From NCBI GenBank assembly GCA_015487455.1, contig WFPR01000155.1:1-11553 (forward strand): a DNA stretch of 11,553 nucleotides, in the 5' to 3' direction. Each line of letters starts with the position of its first letter. The stretch's first letter is position 1. Source of the stretch: Candidatus Bipolaricaulota bacterium. Lineage in GTDB: Bacteria > Bipolaricaulota > Bipolaricaulia > RBG-16-55-9. Shown in pieces: positions 1 to 5,955 of this stretch. A model generated the notes under the pieces. It was not told the origin of the DNA, made no database searches, and worked only from the letters and a program-made list of their open reading frames with translations. The position numbers and the translations under genes are program-made.

Positions 1-239
1 ACCAGGAGCCGCCGGGGCGGGCGCTGACGCTGGGGCCCAAGACGCTCATGCGGGCTCGGGAGATTTGGCTGCTGGCCGCGGGGGACGCCAAGGCGGGGAT
101 CGTCGCGAGGGCCCTGCAAGGCCCCGTGACGCCCGAGGTGCCCGCCTCGGTGCTCCAGCTGCACCCCCGGCTGCGGATCTGGCTAGACGTGCCGGCGGCC
201 GCTGGCCTCCACGGCGAGGGCGGCAGCAGGGGTCGTTAG
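1..239 (+). CDS. nagB: Glucosamine-6-phosphate deaminase, C-terminal fragment (5' end outside window)
   Basis: The reading frame is open from base 3 to the TAG at 237-239 and encodes the last 78 residues of a NagB-type protein. NagB converts glucosamine-6-phosphate to fructose-6-phosphate plus ammonia in the cytoplasm, at the end of amino-sugar catabolism. Visible family signatures are ALTLGPKTLMRAREI, the G-D-A-K-A segment, and the C-terminal block GPVTPEVPASVLQLHP followed by an aspartate. This PAS-LQ-H block separates NagB from 6-phosphogluconolactonase, which shares the fold. The catalytic N-terminal two thirds lie upstream of the window. An internal ATG at 48 is not the start, because family homology continues upstream of it. 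The gene converges on the UroD-family gene with a 40-nt gap. The C-terminal tail is short and Gly/Arg-rich, as is common and poorly conserved in the family. Confidence 0.85.
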   Translation, partial: QEPPGRALTLGPKTLMRAREIWLLAAGDAKAGIVARALQGPVTPEVPASVLQLHPRLRIWLDVPAAAGLHGEGGSRGR

Positions 240-242
240 CGG

Positions 243-273
243 GCGCCGCGCCTGCCGTGCTGAGCGGCGGCGC
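243..273. terminator. GC-rich inverted repeat between convergent genes (weak terminator candidate)
   Basis: A 7-bp perfect stem (GCGCCGC at 243-249, GCGGCGC at 267-273) with a 17-nt loop lies in the short gap between the convergent nagB and UroD-family genes. It has no U-tract on either strand. It could slow polymerase in both directions, but stems of this size arise easily in GC-rich DNA, so this is only a candidate. Confidence 0.25.
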
Positions 274-279
274 ACCCCG

Positions 280-1296
280 CTACGGGAACGGCCGCGCGGC
301 CCGCTCGACGGCCTCGCGGGCGGCCCTGAAGTTCTCGGGCGGCGTCGTGACGGGCGCCACGCACCCGGCCCCCACGATCAGCCGCCGCCCCCGGGTCCGC
401 TCGACGGCGTCGAGGACCTCGCGCCGGACGGCCTCGGGGGAGCCGTGGGGCAGCGTGCGCGAGCGGTGCAAGCCCCCCAGCACCGCGCCCTGGAAGAGCG
501 CTTGGGCCTCGTCCAGCGAGGGCGGCGTCTCGCGGTCGTGCCAGTTCACGACGTGGACGTAGGGCGCGTAGTGCTCGATCAGCTCGAACATCGGGCGGGT
601 CCCGTGGAGGTGGAGCACCACGGGCCACGCCCCCCGCTCGCGGATCGCCCCCAGCACGCGCAGGTCGAACGGCAGGCCGAACGCCTCGTATCGCTCGAGG
701 CTCAGCGCGTCGTGGGACGCGAGCTGGGTCGCGAAGAAGATCCCGTCGGCGCCCGCTTCCACGCAGCGTCGGGCAAAGCGGGCCGTCGTCCTCGCGATCG
801 TCTCGAGGGCGCCGCGGACGGCGTCGGGGTGCGCCTCGAGGTGCTCCTGCAGAAGCTCCCCGCTGAGCTGCTTGGCGATCGTGAGGGGGCTGAAGACCGT
901 CTGGAGCACGGGCGCGTCGTCGCCGTCCCGCCGGAGCGCCTCACGGACGAGCGCGAGGGCGCGCAGCTCGCGGCTCAACACGGGGTTCGCGTCGGGGTCC
1001 AGCTCGGGGAGCGCGGCCCAGTCGTCGGGCCGTCGGACGGGCCTTTGGAGATATGTACGGGTGCCCTCGGGGTTGTCGGCGGGCTCGAGCCGCGCGCCCC
1101 ACGCCTCGGCGGGGTAGCCCGAGGCGGGCGTGACCTTCACCAGGTCCCAGCGGTACGCCCGCTGGAACTCGACCGTCGCGCGGGCCAGCCCCTCGGCCGT
1201 CTGATCGTCGCGGGGGAAGTGGCGCCAGAGCGCGATCGGGACGCGATCGGGCCTCTCGCCTTGGACGGCGGCCTCCACGCGCTCGCGGGGGGTCAT
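280..1296 (-). CDS. UroD-superfamily protein (methyltransferase-like, not canonical HemE)
   Basis: This 338-residue protein belongs to the uroporphyrinogen decarboxylase superfamily (PF01208), which includes HemE and the MtaA/MtbA corrinoid methyltransferases. It opens with MTPRERVEAAVQGERPDRVP, the usual start of the methyltransferase-like branch. It lacks the Arg-rich substrate loop near the N-terminus that marks true HemE, so a role in haem synthesis is unlikely. In MtaA-type enzymes a Zn ion is held by H-x-C and a distant Cys. Here the first pair reads H229-L-H231-G and the distant Cys is C312 (GAGC, followed by a TPPEN motif), so one ligand is His instead of Cys. The ATG overlaps the TGA of the upstream signal-peptide gene by 4 nt, which points to translational coupling and supports this start over longer ones. 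The substrate is unknown. A cytoplasmic methyl-transfer role is an inference from the family. Confidence 0.8.
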   Translation of the reverse strand: MTPRERVEAAVQGERPDRVPIALWRHFPRDDQTAEGLARATVEFQRAYRWDLVKVTPASGYPAEAWGARLEPADNPEGTRTYLQRPVRRPDDWAALPELDPDANPVLSRELRALALVREALRRDGDDAPVLQTVFSPLTIAKQLSGELLQEHLEAHPDAVRGALETIARTTARFARRCVEAGADGIFFATQLASHDALSLERYEAFGLPFDLRVLGAIRERGAWPVVLHLHGTRPMFELIEHYAPYVHVVNWHDRETPPSLDEAQALFQGAVLGGLHRSRTLPHGSPEAVRREVLDAVERTRGRRLIVGAGCVAPVTTPPENFRAAREAVERAARPFP

Positions 1297-1823
1297 CGCG
1301 CTCCAAAGGGCAGCGCGTAGCGCACCCCGACGCTCAGCTCGAGCTTGGGCTTGCCCACCCCTTCGCCCTGCAGCAGCGTCACGCCCCCCTCGAGGAAGAG
1401 GGTGAGCGGCAGCTCGAGGCCGGGGGCCGGGGCTTCCGCGCCCACGAGCAGCGCGAGGCCGGGGACCCACTCGCCCACGGCCCGCAGCAGCACGACGCCC
1501 GCGCCCCAAAAGGGCCGGACGGGCAGATCGCCCACGGCCAGCTCCATCGGAGGGTAGAGCTTGGCGGCCAGGCGCCCCTCGACGTCCACCAGGGGCGCGG
1601 TGAAGCCCGGCGCCGCCGCGGCCGCCTCGAGGCGGACCCCCTCCCCGAGCGACAGCGTGACGAGCCCGGCCAGCGGCACCTTGAAGCCCGCCTCGAGCGC
1701 CGGGGCCGGGATCGGCGGCCGGGGCTGGGCCGCGTGCGCCGTCGGCCCAGCCATCGAAACGCTCAACAACGCAAAAGCGAGCGCGCACAGCGCGAATCTC
1801 TGGGGCCGTGGGCGTCGCCGCAT
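1293..1823 (-). CDS. Exported hypothetical protein with signal peptide
   Basis: I do not recognise this 176-residue protein. Residues 1-31 form a clear Sec signal peptide: a basic start (MRRRPRPQR), a hydrophobic core (residues 10-25) and a likely signal peptidase I site after A-H-A. The mature part alternates polar and hydrophobic residues and is rich in Gly, Leu, Val and Pro, with repeated phrases such as PLAGLVTLSLGEGV, GLALLVGAEAP and LFLEGGVTLLQGEGV. It ends with LELSVGVRYALPFGAR, which looks like a beta-barrel outer-membrane strand. A small outer-membrane or periplasmic beta protein is a reasonable inference and would fit a two-membrane cell. The Shine-Dalgarno AAGGAGG sits about 4 nt before the ATG and overlaps the yebC stop, with a 10-nt gap between the genes. 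Its own stop overlaps the UroD-family start. Function unknown. Confidence 0.75.
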   Translation of the reverse strand: MRRRPRPQRFALCALAFALLSVSMAGPTAHAAQPRPPIPAPALEAGFKVPLAGLVTLSLGEGVRLEAAAAAPGFTAPLVDVEGRLAAKLYPPMELAVGDLPVRPFWGAGVVLLRAVGEWVPGLALLVGAEAPAPGLELPLTLFLEGGVTLLQGEGVGKPKLELSVGVRYALPFGAR

Positions 1824-1833
1824 GGGGCCTCCT

Positions 1834-2580
1834 TCAGCTGCTGACTTGGGCCATGACGTCCTCGGGGACGTCGAAGTTGGCGTAGACCTCCTGGACGTCG
1901 TCGAGGTCGTCGAGCGCGTCCATGAACTTGAGGATCTTGACGGCCTCCGGGCCTTGGAGCGCGACGGTCTGCTTGGGCACGAAGGTGACCTCGGCCCGCT
2001 CCACCCGCACGCCCTGGCGCTCGAGCCCCTCCTTGACGGCCCGCAGGGCCTCCGGCGGGCAATAGATCTCGACCTCGCCGTCCTTCTGCTCCAGATCTTC
2101 CGCCCCGAGGTCGATGGCCTGCATCAGCAGCTCGTCCAGATCTTGATCGGGCCGGGCCTTGATCGTGACCACGCCGCGGCGCTCGAAGAGCCAGTCGACC
2201 GAGCCGCCGAGGTTGCCGCCGAACTCCTCGAAGACCTTGCGGATCTGGGCCACGGCCCGGTTGCGGTTGTCCGTGACCACCCGCACCATGACGGCCACCC
2301 CGAACGGCCCGTAGCCCTCGTAGATCATCTCCTCGAACTGCTGGCCGGGCAGCTCCCCCGTGGCCCGCTTGAGGGCCCGCTCGATGTTCTCCTTGGGCAT
2401 GTTGGCGGCCTTGGCCCGCTCGATGGCGTCGGCCAGCCGGGGGTTCTTCTCGGGGTCGGGGTCGCCCAGCCGCGCCGCGACGATGATCTCGCGGGTCAGC
2501 TTGCTGAACAGCTTCCCCCGCAGCTGGTCCTGGCGCTCCTTGCGGTACTTGATGTTGGCCCACTTCGAGTGGCCCGCCAT
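1834..2580 (-). CDS. yebC: YebC/PmpR family protein (TACO1 family)
   Basis: The 248-residue product has the full length and all landmarks of the YebC family (PF01709): the opening MAGHSKWANIKYRKERQD, the KLFSKLTREI helix, an ERAKAANMPKENIERA segment near residues 53-68, the EEMIYEGYGPFGVAVMV motif, the TDNRNRAVAQIRKVF helix and the GGNLGGSVDWLFERRG block. Members were long annotated as transcriptional regulators. The mitochondrial homologue TACO1 and recent bacterial work link the family to translation of difficult (for example proline-rich) sequences. The protein acts in the cytoplasm. It diverges from mgtE across an 80-nt region and leads a minus-strand group with the signal-peptide and UroD-family genes. 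A purine-rich ribosome site (GGGAGG, then AAGGA) precedes the ATG. In many bacteria yebC lies near ruvC, which is not seen here. Confidence 0.95.
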   Translation of the reverse strand: MAGHSKWANIKYRKERQDQLRGKLFSKLTREIIVAARLGDPDPEKNPRLADAIERAKAANMPKENIERALKRATGELPGQQFEEMIYEGYGPFGVAVMVRVVTDNRNRAVAQIRKVFEEFGGNLGGSVDWLFERRGVVTIKARPDQDLDELLMQAIDLGAEDLEQKDGEVEIYCPPEALRAVKEGLERQGVRVERAEVTFVPKQTVALQGPEAVKILKFMDALDDLDDVQEVYANFDVPEDVMAQVSS

Positions 2581-2585
2581 CGTCC

Positions 2586-2613
2586 TTGATCCCTCCCGGC
2601 GAGAGTTTAAAAT
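2586..2613 (+). promoter_or_regulatory. Probable mgtE promoter (TTGATC-16-TAAAAT)
   Basis: TTGATC at 2586-2591 and TAAAAT at 2608-2613 are separated by 16 nt and match the sigma-70 consensus at 4/6 and 5/6 positions. Transcription would begin near 2620, about 40 nt before the mgtE ATG. This is one of very few AT-rich spots in the area, which favours a real element. No magnesium riboswitch (M-box or ykoK type) fits in so short a leader. Confidence 0.5.
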
Positions 2614-2638
2614 AGGCGGACCCGACTTTGCAAGGCAA
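2609..2638 (-). promoter_or_regulatory. Possible yebC promoter overlapping the mgtE promoter
   Basis: Read on the minus strand, TTGCCT (2638-2633) and TATTTT (2614-2609) are 18 nt apart. The -10 box overlaps the mgtE -10 box on the opposite strand, so the two genes may share one AT-rich core and compete for polymerase. The match is modest (4/6 for the -35 and a weak -10), so this rests mainly on position: the start would be near 2602, leaving a leader of about 22 nt that carries the ribosome site. Confidence 0.35.
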
Positions 2639-2660
2639 GGGACCTGGAGGAGCTTTCCGG

Positions 2661-3977
2661 ATGACCCGCGCGCGGAAGCGCCCGCGCCCCCCCAAGGAGC
2701 ACGAGACCCACGAGCCCGAGGTCGTGCGCCTCACCGAGCGGATCGAGGGCCAAAGCGACGAGGAGGCCATAAAAACTCTAGAGGCCCTCCCCCGGGCCGT
2801 GGCGGGCGAGGTGCTCGATCACCTCGAGCCCGAGCGGGCCTCGGAGCTGCTGGCGCGCCTCAAGGGGGCCGAGGCCGCGGACCTGCTGGAGGAGATGTGG
2901 CCGGACAACGCCGTCGACGTCCTCGAGGCGCTGCCCGAGGGGAAGCGCGCCGAGCTGCTCCGCCTCCTCCAGCGGACGGCCCCCAAGGAGGCCGAGCTCC
3001 TCCGCCGCCTGCGGCAGTACCCGCCCGACACCGCCGGGGGGCTGATGTCGCCGGACGTCGTCGCCCTCCCCGAGCACCTCACCGTGGAGGAGGCCATCCA
3101 AGAGCTGCGCCGCCTCGCCGACGAGGCCGAGGTGCTCTACTACGCCTACGTCGTCGACCGCGACGGGAAGCTGCTGGGCGTCCTCTCGATGCGGGACCTC
3201 ATCCTGAGCGACCCCAAGACGCCCATCCGCGACATCATGTACCGGGACGTGGTGACCGTCCCCGTCGACCTGGACGCCGAGGAGGTCGCCCGGATCTTCG
3301 ACAAGTACCACTATCTGGCGCTCCCCGTCGTCGACCGCGACGGGCGGCTGCTGGGGATCGTGACGTTCGACGACGTGATCGACACGATCCGCGAGGAGGA
3401 GACGGAGGACATGCAGCGGCTCGTGGGCGTGGCCCCCGAGGACAAGGCGCTCGACCCCTGGTACGCGTCGCTCCGGCGCCGCCTCCCCTGGCTCTTGATC
3501 AATTTAATCACGGCCTTCGCCGCGGCCGCCGTGGTCGCCCTCTTCGAGGGGACGATCGCCAAAGTCACGGCCTTGGCCGTCCTGATGCCCATCATCGCCG
3601 GACAGGGCGGGAACACCGGCTCCCAGACCGTCACGGTGGTGGTGCGGGCGATCGCGCTGGGGGAGCTCAAGCCCGGCGACGGCGGGCGCGTCGTGCTCAA
3701 GGAGGTCGTGCTGGGGGCCGTCCACGGGCTCATCATCGGGGGGATCGTCGCGCTGGCGGCCTACGCCTGGAACGGCGATCCGATGCTGGGGGTGGTGGCC
3801 GCGCTGGCCATGCTCTTCAACTTGATCATGGCCGGGGTCTTCGGGGCGGTCATCCCGCTGGGGCTGCGCGCCCTGGGGCTCGACCCCGCCCTGGCCTCGA
3901 CGATCTTCCTCACGACCGTGACGGACATCTGCGGGTTCCTCTTCCTGCTGGGGCTGGGGACCTTGCTGCTCGACTGA
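2661..3977 (+). CDS. mgtE: Magnesium transporter MgtE
   Basis: This 438-residue protein is a complete MgtE, a homodimeric Mg2+ channel/transporter of the inner membrane gated by cytosolic magnesium. The parts occur in order: a helical MgtE N domain (about residues 30-130, ending with the conserved DTAGGLMSPD), two CBS domains (about 131-190 and 191-253), a linking helix, and five membrane segments (about 275-438, PF01769). The pore signature PIIAGQGGNTGSQ is at 310-322, and the TTVTDICGF motif carries Asp422, equivalent to the conserved pore Asp432 of Thermus MgtE. I chose the ATG at 2661 because TGGAGGAG lies 8-9 nt upstream. An earlier in-frame ATG-like start at 2628 would add 11 residues but has no ribosome site. 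The gene has its own promoter and ends 81 nt before dcd. Confidence 0.95.
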   Translation: MTRARKRPRPPKEHETHEPEVVRLTERIEGQSDEEAIKTLEALPRAVAGEVLDHLEPERASELLARLKGAEAADLLEEMWPDNAVDVLEALPEGKRAELLRLLQRTAPKEAELLRRLRQYPPDTAGGLMSPDVVALPEHLTVEEAIQELRRLADEAEVLYYAYVVDRDGKLLGVLSMRDLILSDPKTPIRDIMYRDVVTVPVDLDAEEVARIFDKYHYLALPVVDRDGRLLGIVTFDDVIDTIREEETEDMQRLVGVAPEDKALDPWYASLRRRLPWLLINLITAFAAAAVVALFEGTIAKVTALAVLMPIIAGQGGNTGSQTVTVVVRAIALGELKPGDGGRVVLKEVVLGAVHGLIIGGIVALAAYAWNGDPMLGVVAALAMLFNLIMAGVFGAVIPLGLRALGLDPALASTIFLTTVTDICGFLFLLGLGTLLLD

Positions 3978-3991
3978 CGACGCGACGGCGC

Positions 3992-4040
3992 GACGGGACG
4001 GGACGGAAACGGAGACGGAGACGGAAGGAAGACGGAAGGG
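3992..4040 (+). repeat. Purine-rich short tandem repeat in the mgtE-dcd gap
   Basis: The 81-nt gap holds imperfect repeats of GACGG(G/A), beginning GACGGGACGGGACGG (3992-4006) and continuing with GGAGACGGAGACGG-type units to about 4040. The strand is almost all G and A with periodic C. The 12-mer GGGACGGGACGG (3995-4006) recurs on the minus strand at 9885-9896, in the other repeat-rich gap of this window. No obvious promoter is visible in it. Confidence 0.6.
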
Positions 4041-4058
4041 CAAAGGGGGCGGGACGCG

Positions 4059-5885
4059 ATGCTCAAGAACGACCGCTGGATCCGGGAGATGGCCCTCAAG
4101 CACAGGATGATCGAGCCGTTTGTCGAGGAGCAGGTCAGCAAGGGCGTGATCTCCTACGGGCTCTCCAGCTACGGCTACGACATCCGGGTGGCCGACGAGT
4201 TCAAGATCTTCACCAGCGTGAACACCCGGCTCATCGCCGAGGGGCGGCCCATCGTCGTCGACCCGAAGAACTTCGACGAGGGCTCGTTCGTCGACCACAA
4301 GGGGCCGTTCTGCATCATCCCGCCAAACTCCTTCGCGCTGGGCCGCTCCGTGGAGTACTTCCGCATCCCGCGGAACGTTTTGGCGTTGTGCGTGGGCAAG
4401 TGCGTCACGGGCGACACGCGCGTCGTGGACGCCGAGACGGGGGACTACCTGCCCGTTCGGGACTTCGTCGCCCGGCGGGTGGGGCGCACAGTCGCCTTGG
4501 AGAAGGGCTGGAAGCTCGGCCCGGCGGAGGTGAGCGCGCACCACGACAACGGGGTCCAGCCCGTGTTCCGGCTGACGACGCGGGCGGGGCTGACCATCCA
4601 GGCGACGGCCTATCATCCCTTCCGCACCTGGGAGGGGTGGACGCCGCTGCACGCGCTCAGGCCGGGGGACCGGATCGCGGTGGCCCGCTGTTGTCCCGTC
4701 TTCGGGCGGGAGGCGTGGCCGGAGCCCGAAGCGGTGCTGTTGGGGCTCCTGCTCGCCGACGGCCAGTGCCGCACGCCGGGGAGCAGCCCTGTCCTCACGA
4801 CGGCGGACCCCGCGGTGGCTGAGGCGGCCCGGGAGGCGGCCCGCGCGCTCGGCGTCGAGCTGGCGCCCTCCGCCTCGCCCCGGGCGCCCTATCGCTACTT
4901 GCTCGTCAACCGCCGGGGGCGCGGCGGTCGGATGGCTCGCAACCGCGTGGCCGCGTGGCTCGAGCGCCTCGGCTGCGCCGTCCGCTCCGCGGAGAAGGCT
5001 GTCCCCTCGGTCGTCTTCCGCGCACAGAGGGCGAGCGTGGCGGCGTTCCTGCGGGCGCTCTTCTCCGGCGACGGCTCCCTCTACGAGTCGTCGGGGGGCG
5101 AGGGCGTCGTGCTGGAGTACAGCACGATCTCCCGGCGCCTGGCCCTCGACGTGCGCCACCTCCTGCTGCGGTTCGGGATCTTCGCGCTCCTCCGCTCCAA
5201 GCCCCTCCCGAACGGAAAGCGCGCGTATCGCGTGCAGATCACGGATCGGGACATGATCCGGCGCTTCGCCGAGGAGATCGGCTTCCTGCCGGGGACGCGG
5301 AAGCAACGGCGCCTGGAGGCGCTGCTCCCGCGCTTGGGCTCCCGCCGGAAGTCGAACTTTGACACGCTGCCCCGGGAGGCCTGGGCGCGGATGCGCCACG
5401 TCGTCCACGCCCATGGACTCTCGCTGAACGCCCTCGGAATTCGCAGCCGCCCGAAGCAGTCGTTGCCGTACACCCTCGCGCGGCGGGTGGCCCAAGCCGT
5501 GTGTGACCCCGAGTGGACCGCCCGGGTCGAAGCCGACGTCGTCTGGGACACCGTCGTGAGCGTCGAGCCTGCGGGCTACCGGCGCGTCTACGACCTCACG
5601 GTCCCGGAGGGGCACAACTTCCTCGCCAACGATTTCATCGTGCACAACTCGACGTACGCCCGCTGCGGGATCATCGTGAACATCACCCCCGCCGAGCCCG
5701 AGTGGGAGGGCCAGCTCGTCATCGAGATCTCGAACACCTCCCCGCTGCCCGCCAAGATCTACGCCAACGAGGGGATTGCTCAGATGATCTTTTTAGAGTG
5801 CCCCGAGGGCTGCGAGGTCTCCTACGCCGACCGCAAGGGCAAATATCAAAAACAGCAGGGGATCGTGACCTCCAAGGTCGCGTGA
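4059..5885 (+). CDS. dcd: dCTP deaminase precursor interrupted by an intein
   Basis: One unbroken frame encodes a 608-residue precursor. Residues 1-114 and 531-608 together make a normal 192-residue dCTP deaminase (trimeric, dUTPase fold), which turns dCTP into dUTP plus ammonia for dTMP synthesis. N-terminal signatures are ISYGLSSYGYDIRVADEF, the IIPPNSFALGRSVEYFRIPRNV segment and CVGK. The C-terminal part begins STYARCGIIVNITPAEPEWEG, then ISNTSPLPAKIYANEGIAQM and ends GKYQKQQGIVTSKVA. In the joined protein, S115, R119 and E140 correspond to E. coli Dcd S111, R115 and catalytic E138, so the active site looks complete. Residues 115-530 are an intein (separate entry) placed exactly between K114 and S115. 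Whether the enzyme also cleaves dUTP (bifunctional DCD-DUT type) cannot be told from sequence alone. A weak ribosome site (G-rich run) precedes the ATG. The gene sits between mgtE and the Sec operon, with no functional link to either. Confidence 0.95.
   Translation: MLKNDRWIREMALKHRMIEPFVEEQVSKGVISYGLSSYGYDIRVADEFKIFTSVNTRLIAEGRPIVVDPKNFDEGSFVDHKGPFCIIPPNSFALGRSVEYFRIPRNVLALCVGKCVTGDTRVVDAETGDYLPVRDFVARRVGRTVALEKGWKLGPAEVSAHHDNGVQPVFRLTTRAGLTIQATAYHPFRTWEGWTPLHALRPGDRIAVARCCPVFGREAWPEPEAVLLGLLLADGQCRTPGSSPVLTTADPAVAEAAREAARALGVELAPSASPRAPYRYLLVNRRGRGGRMARNRVAAWLERLGCAVRSAEKAVPSVVFRAQRASVAAFLRALFSGDGSLYESSGGEGVVLEYSTISRRLALDVRHLLLRFGIFALLRSKPLPNGKRAYRVQITDRDMIRRFAEEIGFLPGTRKQRRLEALLPRLGSRRKSNFDTLPREAWARMRHVVHAHGLSLNALGIRSRPKQSLPYTLARRVAQAVCDPEWTARVEADVVWDTVVSVEPAGYRRVYDLTVPEGHNFLANDFIVHNSTYARCGIIVNITPAEPEWEGQLVIEISNTSPLPAKIYANEGIAQMIFLECPEGCEVSYADRKGKYQKQQGIVTSKVA
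4401..5648 (+). mobile_element. Intein with LAGLIDADG homing endonuclease, inserted in Dcd
   Basis: This 416-residue in-frame element has every feature of a class 1 intein. Block A starts with Cys1 (CVTGDTRVVDAETGDYLPV). Block B has the T69-x-x-H72 pair in TIQATAYHPF. Block F reads VYDLTVPEGHNFLANDF, and block G ends FIVHN with His415 and Asn416. The +1 residue is Ser. Between the splicing halves lies a DOD-type homing endonuclease: block C LLGLLLADG (113-121, Asp120) and block E FLRALFSGDGSL (216-227, Asp224). A basic region with further helices (about 297-375) precedes the return to the splicing domain. Both catalytic aspartates and all splicing residues are intact, so splicing and homing could both be active. 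Edges were set by the family rule (Cys at start, His-Asn at end) and by the exact repair of the Dcd motif GK|STYARCG. The element is more than twice as long as its host protein. Confidence 0.95.
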
Positions 5886-5886
5886 G

Positions 5887-5915
5887 TTGGCGGCCCCGAG
5901 GCCGCGGAGTATAAT
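5887..5915 (+). promoter_or_regulatory. Probable promoter of the yajC-secD-secF operon (TTGGCG-17-TATAAT)
   Basis: TTGGCG (5887-5892) begins one base after the dcd stop and is followed, 17 nt later, by a perfect TATAAT (5910-5915). Transcription would begin near 5922. This gives the Sec genes expression independent of dcd and rules out the in-frame starts at 5887 (TTG) and 5914 (ATG) for yajC on transcripts made from it. Confidence 0.6.
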
Positions 5916-5955
5916 GGGCCATCCCCCGAGTTCGGAGGGCCTTTGCGTCGTCGCC

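Noticed and set aside
280..1788. A 502-residue fused UroD-family protein
   Set aside because: The first 164 residues of that frame are the out-of-frame reading of the signal-peptide gene; the ATG at 1296 with its ATGA overlap is the natural start.
1561..2589. Plus-strand open frame of 342 codons opposite yebC
   Set aside because: The minus strand is an unmistakable full-length YebC; the plus-strand translation is Leu/Asp/Gly-rich shadow.
2769..2783. Run of AT-rich codons (ATA AAA ACT CTA) near the start of mgtE, possible sign of transfer or an internal signal
   Set aside because: Only a few codons long inside a well-conserved helix; no further evidence.
2360..4822. Plus-strand open frame of 820 codons across yebC, mgtE and dcd
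   Set aside because: It crosses three recognised genes in the wrong frame and translates to Arg/Gly/Pro-rich low-complexity sequence.
3504..5645. Minus-strand open frame of 713 codons opposite mgtE and dcd
   Set aside because: It is the high-GC shadow of two well-supported plus-strand genes; its translation is Arg/Pro/Asp-rich with no family signature.
4059..5885. dcd as an anti-phage nucleotide-depletion system
   Set aside because: Phage-defence dCTP deaminases are known, but this one has the ordinary housekeeping Dcd length and motifs once spliced, with no defence genes beside it.
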